Origin: Paguma larvata
Lineage: Eukaryota; Chordata; Mammalia; Carnivora; Viverridae
Assembly (NCBI GenBank): GCA_030068075.1
Contig: CM057830.1
Coordinates: forward strand, 27,808,247 to 27,872,246
DNA length: 64,000 bases
Direction of reading: 5' to 3'
The position numbers were made by a program, and so were the translations under genes. Shown piece after piece: positions 48,949-60,425 of this stretch. The notes under the pieces were generated by a model. The model saw only the letters and a list, made by a program, of their open reading frames with translations, was not told where the DNA came from and did no database searches. Position 1 is the first letter of the stretch. Every line of letters begins with the position of its first letter.

Positions 48949-49830
48949 TATAAATTCATATTCCAATGGTTTTGAAGAATTGGCACTTTTCTGGCAGGAG
49001 AAAATCAAGGGATAACACTACTAATGGAGAATTGAGTCATAAAGGCAAAAACATTTGCCACATTATTAATGAATCTTTCCTCAGGAGTTGTTTATCATGT
49101 AGTGCTACCTGCATAAGCAAAAGCGAAATGTTAAATAATCTTTCTCACTTGAAGAATATATCTAAATTCATTCATTCATATTGGAATAAATGAGGTTTAG
49201 AATCATTTTGGCATAAAGCTACTAAGTATAAGATATTTCCTAGAAATTTGAAATTCCCTAAATAGGATGTCCTGACTTTAAATGTCCAGAGATGTTTTTG
49301 GAAAAAGGCAAAAGCCTTCAAGAAAATAAGTCAAAACTACATTGTTTATTTTTCATGTATAAGTAGGAGTTGAAGAATTAAAAGCTCAAAGGGAAGATAA
49401 TAAATGTGAATAACATACAGGAAACACTCGACAAAACTTCGGCTTTTATAAGTTATGCTTTTCACTGAGTTTTAATATTTGCTGATTGAGGTACATTTTT
49501 ATGAAAGAAGAAAACATCAAATAAGCCATTCAGAGTGTGGAAGAAAAGTTTACCAAATTTAAAAATGAGAGTAAATTGGTTACTTATGTCAAATTTTGAA
49601 GAATAATAATCACATTAAATATAAGTTTATCCTATTTACACTCTGGGTTAATATTACAGTAAGATATGGAATCATAGCAAAATTTTAAAAAAATTATGTT
49701 TTACCCCATAAGAAAACTATGTTTTCCTAAAAACATAACTTTAAAAAGATTAGGTTTGAAAAGACATATACTTGTGTTCAGTTAAACGAAATATCTACAA
49801 CTTCAAGTAAGACATTCTGAATCTTTAGAT
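47773..49830. other. Unassigned DNA with a (CA)n microsatellite
   Basis: No gene supported. The frames at 47988-48182 and 48966-49193 have no motifs. Confidence 0.4.
48903..48947 (+). repeat. (CA)n microsatellite, about 22 units
   Basis: Uninterrupted AC/CA dinucleotide run, likely polymorphic between individuals. Confidence 0.98.
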
Positions 49831-50278
49831 TGTAAAAATAAATAAAGGAAACCCCAACTAAAATGGAGCTGGAAAGCCCTGAAGGGGGCTATCACTACCA
49901 CTACCTCTCATCGTCAACGGCAGACCCCAATGGGAAGAATCCAACCTTGGATTCCTCAGCAGAAAAATAATTGGTTTATTATCCCAGCAAGAGGAAGGAA
50001 AATTGTCTTTTTGCCCAGCAACACCAACAGCCAATGAGGAACTCCCACACTCAGTCAAGGAGAAGTTTTAACTCTCAGCCTCCTATAAGGACTTTTGCTC
50101 TCAACAGTCCCTTCCAATTTCCTTCTTTTATCAATAAAAGCAAGTCTCTTTCCTTTGCTCTCTAGACATACATATGGTTTGTCATAGTTTGTCTGTCTCG
50201 AATTGCAATTCCTCAGCGATTTGTAAATAAACTCATTGTTCTGGTAAAATAATTGATCATTTTGTTTTAAGGTTGACA
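49831..50278 (+). mobile_element. Solo ERV LTR with CCAAT, TATA and poly(A) signals
   Basis: Begins TGTAAAAATAAATAAAGG and ends about TTGACA. Ordered signals: CCAAT at 50031, TATAAG at 50084 and AATAAA at 50133, with T/CT-rich sequence after it, a typical U3-R-U5 layout. Flanks agat and aggt agree at three of four bases, fitting an aged 4-bp duplication, but the right end could be a few bases off. No internal retroviral genes lie next to it, so it is a solo LTR left by recombination. Class I (gammaretrovirus-like) is my best guess. Confidence 0.7.
50031..50138 (+). promoter_or_regulatory. LTR core promoter and poly(A) signal
   Basis: CCAAT box (50031-50035), TATA-like TATAAG 53 bp downstream (50084-50089) and AATAAA (50133-50138) about 49 bp after that. 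Spacing fits a retroviral U3/R with transcription starting near 50110. Confidence 0.55.
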
Positions 50279-50916
50279 AGGTCAACTAACAAAATTTCGC
50301 TAAGTCTATTTTCCTTAAACATAACTGCTATGTAGGAAAAGGTACGAGAACTGCAGCAATTTCTATTTCTATGAAAACAGAAGTAATGATTTTAAACAAA
50401 ATATTATTGAATACACTGATTAGTTCAAAGTAAATAGTACATATTCTATTGATTATCAACTCATTAACAACTAATTTTATATTGGTCCTATTTGCATTTT
50501 GTTGGTGAACAAAGGGAACTGAAACAGACTCTTGGGCTATGATATTAAAGTCAATGTCTGGTGCAATCATTCGGCATTCAACACAAAGCTCGACATATAT
50601 TACATCCTAAATACTGATTAGATATATGGTGTGTTTGCAATATTCTAACTCAGTGTACTCTAGCTGTATTTGAGAATTCCATAAATCTGTTCTTGTCTTT
50701 ACGTCTAAATTAAAAATTACTAGAAGCATTTTCAGGATCATCTTGATTTCTTCATAGCTTGATACAGCCAGATAAACTCAGTGTCCCAATTTGTTTGTGT
50801 ACTCTGAGTCAGGCTGTGTGTGACTGCTGTATGACTGGCATGTCCTAGTGTAAAAATGACAACTGTTTTATGTCCATCCTTTTGGTCATGTTGACTTGTT
50901 TTACCAGCTGCAAAGG
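50279..50916. other. Unassigned sequence
   Basis: An 80-codon minus-strand frame at 50328-50570 has no recognisable family. No repeat named. Confidence 0.4.
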
Positions 50917-50932
50917 CTAAAAGTTCCTTTTA

Positions 50933-51111
50933 TTTTTTTTTAATGTTTATCTATTTTGAGGGAGAGAAAGTATGTACATGAGAAGGGAAGGGGGAGAGAG
51001 AGGATCCCAAGCAGGCTCTTGACACAGGGTTTGATCTCACAAATTGTGAGATTATGACATGAGCCAAAATCAAGAGTCAGATGCTTAACTGACTGAGCCA
51101 CTAAACCACCC
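50933..51111 (-). mobile_element. SINEC-type SINE with 16-bp TSD
   Basis: Flanks ctaaaagttcctttta (50917-50932) and ctaaaacttcctttta (51112-51127) differ by one base. The element is internally shortened (part of the body around 'gcaggctcttgacacagg'). Confidence 0.94.
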
Positions 51112-51191
51112 CTAAAACTTCCTTTTAAAGTGATGACTGGGAAATGCACAATAGTTTAATAGAATGAAACTTCAGCACCTTCAGTTATTGA

Positions 51192-51421
51192 AAATTTTTT
51201 TAAAAATTTAATGTTTATTTATTTTTGAGAGAGAGAGACAGAGACAGAGACAGAGTGTGAGTGGGGGAGTCAGAGAGAGAGGGAGACACAGAATCCAAAG
51301 CAAGCTCCAGGCTCTGAGCTGTCAGCACAGAGCCCAATGCAGGACTTAAACTCACAAACAGTGAGATCATGACCTGAGCCAAAGTCAGACACTTAAGCAA
51401 ATGATCCACCCAGGCACTCCA
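51192..51421 (-). mobile_element. SINEC_Fc-type SINE with 9-bp TSD
   Basis: Flanks agttattga at 51183-51191 and 51422-51430. GA-rich body with 'gagagagagagacagagac', minus-strand tRNA-like head. The 118-codon minus-strand frame that spans it is a chance frame. Confidence 0.94.
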
Positions 51422-51430
51422 AGTTATTGA

Positions 51431-51763
51431 GACTTTTAAAACTTCATGAAATAAGCTGCATCGGAATAAAGTATCACCCTGCTTTACATGAGTTAATAAA
51501 AAATAACATAGACTGACAATATTTAAATGATGGCTTCCACAAACTGAAAGCAAAATTACATTATGAGCCATTATATGAACTAAAGTGTGTCAATCATTTC
51601 AGTAAAGAAGAGGAGTCAAGAACTAAGATGATGAATGTATATCGGGGCATATACGCATGACACACTCAAAAAAACTTTCATGTTAGAAACTAAATCTAGT
51701 CTCAGTGAAAAGTGATTGTGTTTAAGACAAAAAACATAATGTGATGCAAGATTGGAATTTATT
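51431..51763. other. Unassigned sequence
   Basis: No gene or repeat recognised. Confidence 0.35.
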
Positions 51764-51869
51764 ATTTTTTTTATTTTATAATAGTTTATTTTCAAATTGG
51801 TTTACATATAACACCCAGTGTTCATCCCAACATGCGCCCTTTTTAATTCCCGTCACCCCCTCTCCCCCC
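51764..51869 (-). mobile_element. Very short L1 3' end
   Basis: The plus strand reads as the reversed L1 3'UTR terminus ('caaattggtttacatataac', 'cccagtgttcatcccaac', 'cgtcaccccctctcccccc'), near-identical to 29020-29100. It is truncated after about 100 bp. No clear TSD. Confidence 0.9.
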
Positions 51870-52489
51870 TTAGTTTTATTCTCTTATTTGCATATGTTTA
51901 TAATATTGTAAATGAATATAAATAAAAATCTAAAAATTACTGTTTATTTGTATACATTAATAGTTATAAGCATACCTTTAAACATATGGACTTATGCCTA
52001 GTTTTATGTTTATGCATATAAAATTTAAATTATAATAGTAATCTGTCATTATTAGTTACCTTTGATTTTTTTTCCTTCTAAAGGAAATAGTTTAAATATA
52101 TATTAAACATCTATTCTGACACATAGTTTTAATTTGGAAAAATTAGACTAAAGCTTTTAACAGGCCTCTCAATCCTTTTGAGTCCCTACTATGTGACATT
52201 TATCATCAAACAATTAAACAATCTTTGTCTTAAAAGAGCTCATCATGGTCTGGCCAAACTCTCCAAACTACCTAGAGAAGAATCAGTTCAGACTGTCACT
52301 TTCTGCTTTTACAAGATGTGTACTTAAGCATAATACATACTCTCTAATTCACAATTTCTTTACCTGTAAAATACAAGTGATAATAAAAATTAACTGAGAG
52401 AGTACCTATAATAATGAGATAACAGAGTCAAGAGCCCAGAGACAGATCAATATTGACTTTAGATTGATAGGCAATATTGATTTTGGACT
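51870..52489. other. Unassigned AT-rich DNA
   Basis: Possible weak L2-like tract at 52170-52240 ('ccctactatgtgacat', 'ttgtcttaaaagagctcat'), not strong enough to call. Confidence 0.35.
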
Positions 52490-52494
52490 GATAC

Positions 52495-52933
52495 TGTTAG
52501 CCTCCTCCTGGCCCCAGAAAGTTTTTTCCCCGCCTTTGACCCAAATCACCACCCCCTACCTGCTGATTGCACCATTACACCACGAAATGTCTCAACGAGA
52601 AACCCCGCCCCCCCAGAAAGAACAACCCCTAGCCAATCAGGAGGATCCAGCACCCCAAGAGGAACCATCGCTAGCCAATCACAAGGATCCAACACAGCTA
52701 AACACCATATTTAGCGCCAATCCCAGCGGGAATCCAACCCGGAACTGCCACAACTTAAAAGACCTGCCCCCGCCCTCCCGGCCCGACTTCCCTGACTCCC
52801 CTACCTTCAAGTCATGGAACCTCGTCCGGGAACTCTGGTCCCCCCAATAAAATCTCTTGCTGTTTCTCTCACTTGATCTTCATCTCCTTTTTCTCTCTCT
52901 CTCTCCATTTCCATGCCATTCTAAATTCTAACA
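52495..52933 (+). mobile_element. Solo ERV LTR (439 bp) with triple CCAAT array, 5-bp TSD
   Basis: Ends are TGTTAG...CTAACA, a 6-bp perfect inverted repeat, flanked by gatac at 52490-52494 and 52934-52938. It is GC-rich against an AT-rich background. U3 carries three CCAAT boxes exactly 42 bp apart. A TTAAAAG motif (52755-52761) may stand for a TATA box, and AATAAA lies at 52846-52851, followed by a CT-rich U5. No flanking viral genes, so solo. A 128-codon frame across U3/R is not a gene. The 5-bp duplication is unusual for class I, which normally gives 4. Confidence 0.9.
52629..52758 (+). promoter_or_regulatory. LTR U3 repeat array with three phased CCAAT boxes
   Basis: CCAAT starts at 52633, 52675 and 52717, each 42 bp from the next. 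Units 1 and 2 share 'ctagccaatca' and 'aggatcca'. Unit 3 is more diverged ('gcgccaatccca', 'gaatccaac'). Enhancer duplication of this kind is common in gammaretroviral U3; NF-Y is the usual CCAAT-box factor. Confidence 0.75.
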
Positions 52934-52947
52934 GATACATCACTTTT

Positions 52948-53119
52948 TTAAAGTTTATTTATTTATTTTGAGAGAGAGAGCATGAGCAGGGGAGGTGCAG
53001 AGAGAGACTCCATGCTATCAGCACAGAGCATGACATGGGGCGTGAACCCACAAACTATGAGATCCTAACCTGAGCCAAAATCAAAAGTCAGCTGCTTAAT
53101 TGAGTCACCCAGGCGCCCT
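52948..53119 (-). mobile_element. SINEC-type SINE adjacent to the LTR, 14-bp TSD
   Basis: Flanks gatacatcactttt (52934-52947) and gatacttcactttt (53120-53133) differ by one base. It landed so close to the LTR that its duplication includes the LTR's own 3' TSD. The body is shortened. Confidence 0.95.
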
Positions 53120-53133
53120 GATACTTCACTTTT

Positions 53134-53600
53134 CATTGCCCCTCACAAAATGATTTCTTTATACATATGCATGCACACACACACACACATACACACTTTT
53201 ATTTATGGAGACTGACATAAGCCACCAATGGTTGCTACTTATGGTCTACTTTCCTATGAATATATCATCAAGCCTACTGCATGCACGTATTAATTTTTAA
53301 AGAATTAATTATATGGAACATTGAATAGCACTCCACTGCAACAAAATTCAAAAATGAGTTTATAGAACAAGTTTTTATGTTAGTATCTATAAAAGTAACT
53401 AGCATATAATAGGTGCTCACTAGAAATATACTGAATGAAAAGATAAGGGTTAATCACTAACATTGCGTCAGAACTTAGTGTCTACCTATTAATGTTATAA
53501 CATTTTTAAATGATAAAGAGAAGTGAAAGTCAAAGAATTTTCATCTCTTATGGCACTATAAGTTTTATTTGTTGACTCTGAATTTATTATGACTAATACT
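53134..53600. other. Mostly unassigned; short CA-rich tract and L2-like tail
   Basis: A CA run is at 53171-53198. 53398-53440 ('ctagcatataataggtgctc', 'actgaatgaa') resembles an L2 3' tail. Confidence 0.4.
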
Positions 53601-53604
53601 ATGA

Positions 53605-54120
53605 TGGTTAATTTTACACGTCAACTTGACTGGACCAGGAGGTACCCAAATATTCAGTCAAATATTACTGTATGTAGGCCTGTGAGAGTGTTTTTTCCAT
53701 GAAGTTAATGTTTGAAACAGTAGAGTGAGTAAAGCAGATTGCCCTTTCTAATATGGGTAAGCCTTCAATCATTTAAAAGCCTGAAGAGAACAATGAGGTG
53801 GACCAACCACCAATTAAGAGAGAACTCCTCCCAGCTTTGAGCTGTGAAACTTATTTTTTTACTACCATTGACTTGAACTTTCCGGGTTTCCAGTGTGCTG
53901 GTCTTTGAGCTACACCATCCGTTCTCCTAGGTCTCAAGTTTACCAACTGTTGATTTTGGGACTTACCAGCCTCCATAAACACATGAGCAAATTCCTTATT
54001 TTTATATACACATACACATATATATACACACACATATACATACTTTTATATATACATATATATGTGTATATCCTATTGGTTCTGTTTCTATGTACAACAC
54101 TAACACAATACAAATAGTGA
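53605..54120 (+). mobile_element. Old dispersed repeat with internal AT/CA-rich tract (family not named)
   Basis: Starts 'tgatggttaattttacacgt' 'caacttgactgg' and ends 'cctattggttctgtttct' after 'ccagcctccataaacacatgagc'. I recognise this order from many mammalian intergenic regions but cannot name the family with certainty. The AT/CA-rich tract at 54001-54070 lies at the place where this repeat usually carries one. A fragment of the same end occurs at 45945-45995. Confidence 0.55.
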
Positions 54121-54994
54121 CCACAAACATTACAAAGAAACCTTTATCTTATAGTCCTATGTTGATATTTTTAAGAAACATGATCTACTTTGAAGCTTTC
54201 TCATTCTCTGTTTGTATTTAGTTTTGTATTTCTCATTTTAGAAAAACTGAATGCAAAGCTTTTGTTTATACTTATGTATATTTCCTTTGTGGAAATTTGA
54301 AGTTCCAGTTCATGCCTCTTTATTGATTTCCTTCAGAAAATTTGGTTTTTAAATTTTAGGTTTCTCTTATTTATAATACATATTTTACCGTTACCTTCTT
54401 CCCTAGGAGGTAATGATGAGGAATGAAATATTAGTAGCCATTCAATAGTAATATTATTTTAAATATTTGAAGAGTATAATTATAGAGATAAATTAATTAT
54501 TAAATAATCTTGAGATATAATGATAAAATGTTCTACAAAATCAGGATCTCTTCTGCTTAAATAGATTCTTACAATGAAGTCTACAATGGAATCTTCCAAG
54601 GAAATTTTGAAAGTCTACAATTACATTAACACCAAACACTGGTGTTAAGAAAATAGGGGATACAAATTTTTCATTGAAAAATTTATCACGTAGTTCTTTT
54701 CCATCCGTAGTGTCATTCTATCATTAAAATCAACTTATCAAGTAGATGTTATTCTATTTATTTACAGAATCAACAATTACATGCCTCTAAAACTGCCTAG
54801 GTAAGTTTATATTGTGACATCTGATATCTGGTATTTTGTTTTCGTCATAAACACGGATTATAAAATAGTGTCAATTTCCAAAGATAAATAAAGAGACCAA
54901 AACTTAGTGCATTAATTAAAGCCATGGGATTAAACCTTCCTATGAAAATAGGTATTTTATCCTCACTTTATCTAAGAGCACCTATAGCATTCTG
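54121..54994. other. Unassigned AT-rich DNA
   Basis: No gene or nameable repeat. Confidence 0.4.
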
Positions 54995-55115
54995 TTACTC
55001 TATCTTGTACCTTGAGAACAAAGACCACATTTGATTTTTCTGTATATTTGCAGAATCAAACCCAGTGTCTGACACATATTTGGAATATCTAAATTGTTGT
55101 TGAATTAAGCACAAA
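54995..55115 (+). mobile_element. L2 3' tail fragment
   Basis: 'accttgagaacaaagaccac', 'cccagtgtctgacacatatt' and 'attgttgttgaatt' follow the L2 3' end pattern. Confidence 0.6.
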
Positions 55116-55292
55116 TAGGTAAATTATAAATAACTAGGTTGGTCTTATGTCTTCCACTATAATATCCTTGAATTATAAGAATATATTGCCTTTTAAATTT
55201 CCATACACATGTGTAGTATCTTGTATATATGTACTTGCAACAATAAGGGAGAAAATAAGACAGTTTTGTGTTTGTTTAGTTTTTTTTGCTTC

Positions 55293-55425
55293 TCCACTAG
55301 AATGCAAACTTCATGGGAACATAGACTTCTCCCTTTGTTACTAATATATGCCCAAACTGCAGAGTGCCTGGGCCATAATAAGTAATCAGTAAATATTTGC
55401 TGAATGACTGAATGAATCAATGAAA
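55293..55425 (+). mobile_element. L2 3' tail fragment, second copy
   Basis: 'ccactagaatgcaaacttca', 'cagagtgcctgggccataat' and 'cagtaaatatttgctgaatg' are clear L2 3' end features. It is a second diverged copy about 300 bp from the first, same orientation. Confidence 0.8.
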
Positions 55426-55489
55426 GGCAATTTGAGATCAGTGGTATTCCCTACCACTGTGGCTCATTCCATAGACTATAACTGGGAAA

Positions 55490-55514
55490 GTTAAAAAAAA
55501 AAAAAAAAAAAAAA
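55490..55514 (+). repeat. Poly(A) tract
   Basis: About 20 consecutive A at the left edge of paralogous segment A. It may be the tail of something inserted to its left, or only a simple repeat. Confidence 0.8.
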
Positions 55515-55527
55515 GGCTTCCTGAGTG

Positions 55528-55975
55528 GCATTGGCATTGAAAGTACAGATGAGGTTGGAGAAGAATGCATCCACATGGTTAGCAGTGCTTTTTCTAAGAA
55601 TGCACCTAAACCTTTTGTTTTCTGTGAGAGAAAAGAGAAATCTGGATTTACTCAGAAGGAAGGGAATTAGCAAGCCAGGTGAGAGGGAGTGAGCAAATCC
55701 AGGATGTCAGTGAAGAGATCATTGACACGGTCCGTATTGGGATCCACACAGGGCAGAAGGATTGTGTTTTTGGGACTGTGCTGAAAGATTATGAAATGGG
55801 AGAGAATAAAGGGAATAAAGAACAAGTGCAAAAAGAGTGAAAGATTGAGAGGTAGATTCGCTGAGACTTTGGAGGTGCTGTTCTGCTGGCAGAAAAATCT
55901 GAACCTGACCATGAATAGGAGTAGAGGTCACCAAAACTAGTAAGTAAGGTCTAGGAACTGAGTGAGGAGGCTATC
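55528..55975. repeat. Paralogous segment A (pair with 61085-61560)
   Basis: Roughly 450 bp aligning in the same orientation with 61085-61560. Shared blocks include 'atccacat.gtta', 'cacctaaacctt', 'ccaggatg.cagtgaaga', 'ggactgtgctga', 'gctgagactttgga.gt' and 'ctgctg.cagaaaa'. On the minus strand both have open blocks with similar residues: here 'DPNTDRVNDLFTDILDLLT'. No known family is recognised. Reads like neither L1 nor an obvious LTR. It could be a duplicated exon or transcript copy, or an unlisted repeat. Confidence 0.75.
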
Positions 55976-56168
55976 AGAAGTGTCAACAACATGGATGCTG
56001 AGTCCCTGAGGATAGCTGCCATCCAAATAAAGCCTTATGATACTAAAATTTCCAGTGATACCAGAAAAGCACTGTACTTAATGCACAATCACATCAGGAT
56101 AATATTCGAGTAAGCTGTTCCAAGAAACCATTTTTCAAACAGTTGCTCAAAAGGGTTGCACTTACATT
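55976..56168. other. Unassigned spacer
   Basis: Short segment between paralogous segment A and the SINE. Nothing recognised. Confidence 0.3.
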
Positions 56169-56183
56169 CATGAGTAACATTTT

Positions 56184-56377
56184 TATTTATTTATTTTAAT
56201 ATTCATTTATTTTTTGAGAGAGAGACAGAGCAGGAGCAGGGAAAGGGACAGAGAGAGAGGGAGACACACAGAATCCAAAGCAGCTTACAGGCTCAAAGCA
56301 GTCTGCACAGAGCCTGATGCAAGATAATGACCTAAGTCCAAGTCCAAGGCTTAACCAACTGAGCCACCCAGGAGCCC
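56184..56377 (-). mobile_element. SINEC-type SINE with 15-bp TSD
   Basis: Flanks catgagtaacatttt (56169-56183) and catgagtgacatttt (56378-56392) differ by one base. It lies 360 bp upstream of the ferritin pseudogene start. Confidence 0.95.
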
Positions 56378-56439
56378 CATGAGTGACATTTTAAAATATT
56401 ATATAGACCACACACTGAGCAGAGTCACCCATGTCACTC

Positions 56440-56738
56440 AGGTTCCTTAGAACCCAGAACAGCGCACACACTCCGATCCCCTGTCCTTGCCCCCTAGCCC
56501 CTCCACAGGTTCCTTTCCCACTGCCCCTAAATATCCAATCCATTAATAGATCCTCACCTGTCACCCAACTCCTGGGTAATGGATGGACCTTCCAGTTCCA
56601 GCCCAGAGCTCCAGAGCCGCGAGCCCAGGAGCCCACCCGCCTCTAGCCACCCTCTTCACCCACTCTGAAAAGCCGCCAGGGACCTGTCGCCACCACCTTC
56701 CTGCCTTAGCCTTCACCTTGGTGCCAGAGTGGCCAGCC
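56440..56738 (+). other. GC-rich 5' leader of the ferritin pseudogene
   Basis: The stretch rises sharply in GC over the AT-rich surroundings and is C-rich on the plus strand. 'ccaccctcttcaccc' and 'gccaccacc' resemble the ferritin heavy-chain 5'UTR. The upstream limit of homology cannot be set by eye, and I did not find a clear iron-responsive element. An antisense 207-codon frame through the gene is a GC-driven shadow. Confidence 0.5.
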
Positions 56739-57260
<522 letters not shown>

Positions 57261-57420
57261 GTTGGGACTGCCATCCCACAGCCACAGGGTGCATGGTGAC
57301 TTCCCCTGGTCACCATGCCGAACATGCATTTTGCAGTATTGCCTTTACAAAACATTCAAGTTTTTTTCTTACAGTTTTGCCATAAAAAATGAAGTTATTT
57401 GGTTTCTGAATAAATAAAAG
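57261..57420 (+). terminator. Ferritin 3'UTR with double poly(A) signal
   Basis: Begins with FTH1-like 'gccatcccacagccacaggg' and 'gtgacttcccctggtcacca', then ends in overlapping AATAAATAAA (57409-57418) followed by a T/G-rich downstream element. No poly(A) tract follows, so it does not look like the end of a fresh retrocopy. Confidence 0.7.
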
Positions 57421-60179
57421 TCTCTGGTTTATTTGTGTGCACGTCTCTCACCCTTTAAGTTATAAAATAGGTAACCAGGAGTCCCTCTACCCACCCAACC
57501 CCATCTGTATGCAGCTCAGGATCTCTTAAATTGGAGGGAGAAGGTACTCATGCACTCTGTGTGATCTTTCTTTCTCTCTCTCAAAATAATTAAATTACAA
57601 AAAAATAAAATTGAAGCCAATATGTCTTATTATCACCACAACTTTACCAGGTTCTGCTGTAACTATTACCAGTAGAGTAAAAAGCTCCTCTAGTGTAGTA
57701 AATGACACTTCTTTTTTCTTTATCCCTAGTATAGAGTATACTGAAAGGAAATAGAATGAAAGGATGGAAGGAATAAAATTTTTTAAATTACCTGGATGGA
57801 AATACAGAGTAGTTGAAGGCTGCTACCATAGGCATCCCTTCTCATCTGAAAGTATTTCCTTTATAATTTACAGGTTTTAATTCCATAGACCAGCCTTCCC
57901 AAGACATCAGTATCAGCCAGTGCCACAAAATATCAGCACGTGTTCAGTGAAAAACAAATTCATAGATATATATAATATATATGTGTGTATACACATACAC
58001 ACATATATATTACACATACATATATATGCTAATTTGATTAGCATGATTTTTTGTTTTATTTTTCAGTTTTTGTTTACTCTAGGAATTCTAAGTCTTTAAT
58101 GTAAAAAATATACATACAGTGAATTTATGACAAGGGAATAAAATATTCATCATTTCCCAAATATTCTGATCATGGGATCCTTTTTCTATGAAATCTCACA
58201 GAACAGTACTCTAAAGAAAACAGTTTCAGAAACAACCTCAAAAGATCTCATTGTATGTTGTTCCAGAATCACATACCTGGCAGCTAAACCTCACTCCCTT
58301 TCACTAAAAAGTCATCATTAAAAACTGGAATCTTTGCTGTGAAGTTTCCAGCACAGTAAGTTTTAAGGCAGAAATGTAACATGGAGAGCTCTTACCATGA
58401 CGGTGGATAGATATCACACACCTTCCATTTTGTTTCCTGATGGGTAACTCCCAACACTGTATTTTTCCATCATATCCTAATTTCTGTTTCTAAAAGAATG
58501 GCTTCTGGAAATGGGAACATTGGTATTTCTCTAATATTTAAACCAAAGTTGAGCGAAAGTCCAAAGCTGCTAAGTAGCTTATATTCTTCACCTATGTATT
58601 CATCTCACCAGAAGCAGAATACTTCATTTTGATTTTCCAGATTAGATTGCTGAATTTTGGTCAGTAATATATCTTTTGGTCAAAAGCAGCTAGTGCCTGA
58701 ATTTTCTGGAAATTAGTTGGATGTTCCCCTCACCAAAGCATGCTAAAATCCCTCAAAACGCACATACTTAATTCTGAGAAAAAAATAAGGCATATACACT
58801 ACAAAGCATTTTATTAGTAAAGTCCAAGATTGTTAATTAATATATAATGAGCAATGTGCTTAGTGTGCAGCACCTTACACCTCTATCTTTTCCCTCCAAT
58901 AGAGATCATCAACACTGTGTTATTACTTGATTTGGGAAGAGTACCCTACTGCAGTACATTCCTCTATAGGTTCAATAGCGGTTCTATCAAGTTTCTCTCT
59001 AGCCTTATAGTACCTGATGCAATTCTATAGATTGAAGCTGCATTATTCACAAACAAGAGTGGGAACAAGGCAATATCTAAATGTGAGCTCTTGCAGAGTT
59101 TTTAATTTAAATTTGTCCCCATAACTAGTCTTAGGAATCATTTCTCATGACATCTCCAACAAATTTGACAAATTGCCTATTTTATTCTCAGGCAGATATC
59201 AACAAAATACTAAACTATTACCTCCTCTATATGGAAAATATTTTATCAATTTAATAAATAATGATATTATGCTAGAGAATAAGGTGATTAAAGTAAGCTT
59301 CTCAACAAGAACAGTATTTCACTCTGGCCCATCTTATTAACCACAACTTTCATCTGTTTACTGTTTGGCTACTTAATTTGACTCAACATGCATTCATTTT
59401 AATAAATGAGTTCCATGCTAGGGAACCAGTTAAATAAGACATGAACGTGACCTCGTTAAACCATATGTATTAGCATTTTGCCAATTCTCTAAGAGTAAAA
59501 TACAAGTCCAATATGAGATTATTTTAATAACTAATTAAATCAAGAGTATAAGTAGAGAGTGTTTCATTTATCACGCTCTACTTTACAAAGAGGTATGCTA
59601 CACAGTAATTCAAGAAAATTTCACAAATGAGAACGTAGCATTTTTCAGTAATGTATGAGGAAGAATATAGACCAGCTATTCTTCCTCTCAGAACAACAGA
59701 CTCTAAAGAAATCTAAAGCATCATCATAATGACAATCAACTGGGTAAATTATGTTGTCAAAATAACGTGTTAAGAAATGTCCTCTTTCTGATAATGAGGG
59801 ATATTACTTAAGGGGGAAAGAAAATTTGAGGAAGAGCTGTAATGCAACATGAATAACATTAAATTTCGGCAAATAAGATTACTCTTTTGTTTACATATTT
59901 TATGCTGTTGTTGCCTGGAGACTGGAGGCACTTGAAGGTATATTTTACTAGTGTGTATCACACAGAAATCTTCTTAAAGACTATTTCAAAAACATTTTCA
60001 GAGTTAAAAAAAAACCTCATTTACACTGTAGATTTAAATCTATGAGAAATCTATAGGTAAAGATAATCTTAAAACAATTTAGAGCAGCCATAATGGCAGC
60101 TCTATAAATAAGAAAAAAAAAACACACATCCTTGTTGGAGGCTTTTATAGAATCATTACTTGCATCCATTAATAAAAAC
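57421..60179. other. Unassigned AT-rich DNA with AT/CA-rich microsatellite
   Basis: An interrupted TA/CA tract lies at 57962-58027. No other repeat can be named, except a weak SINE-tail-like stretch at 57555-57615. No gene supported. Confidence 0.4.
57962..58027 (+). repeat. Compound (TA)n/(CA)n tract
   Basis: Alternating purine-pyrimidine DNA with several inversions of TA and CA/TG blocks. Confidence 0.9.
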
Positions 60180-60425
60180 AGTTTACACTTACTGAGTTTG
60201 CCACTTATCAGGCATCAGGTTTAGACATTTACATGAATTACCACATTTCTGCTTCATAACAACACAAGAGGTGATGCTATTGTTATCCCCATTTTACAAA
60301 TGGTCACATTGGACTCAGAGATACATTAATTCTCTGATGTCCCACAATAAGTGGCTGAACTTGAATTTGAACACACACAGTCCAACTTGAAGACCTAGGC
60401 ACTTAACCATTAGTCTATATGGTAA
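60180..60425 (+). mobile_element. MIR, nearly full length
   Basis: 'gccacttatcaggcatcagg', 'cttcataacaacacaagagg', 'ttatccccattttacaaatg' and 'cccacaataagtggctgaac' are in MIR order. This is the best-preserved MIR in the window. Confidence 0.88.

Noticed and set aside
51215..51571. 118-codon minus-strand frame
   Set aside because: Two thirds of it is a SINE. The remainder has no motif.
52464..52850. 128-codon proline-rich frame
   Set aside because: Falls across the U3/R of a solo LTR and ends at its poly(A) signal. Its composition follows the GC/CCAAT repeats.
57555..57615. Possible SINE tail fragment downstream of the ferritin unit
   Set aside because: Only 'tctttctctctctcaaaataa' resembles a SINE tail. 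Too short to call without a head or TSD.
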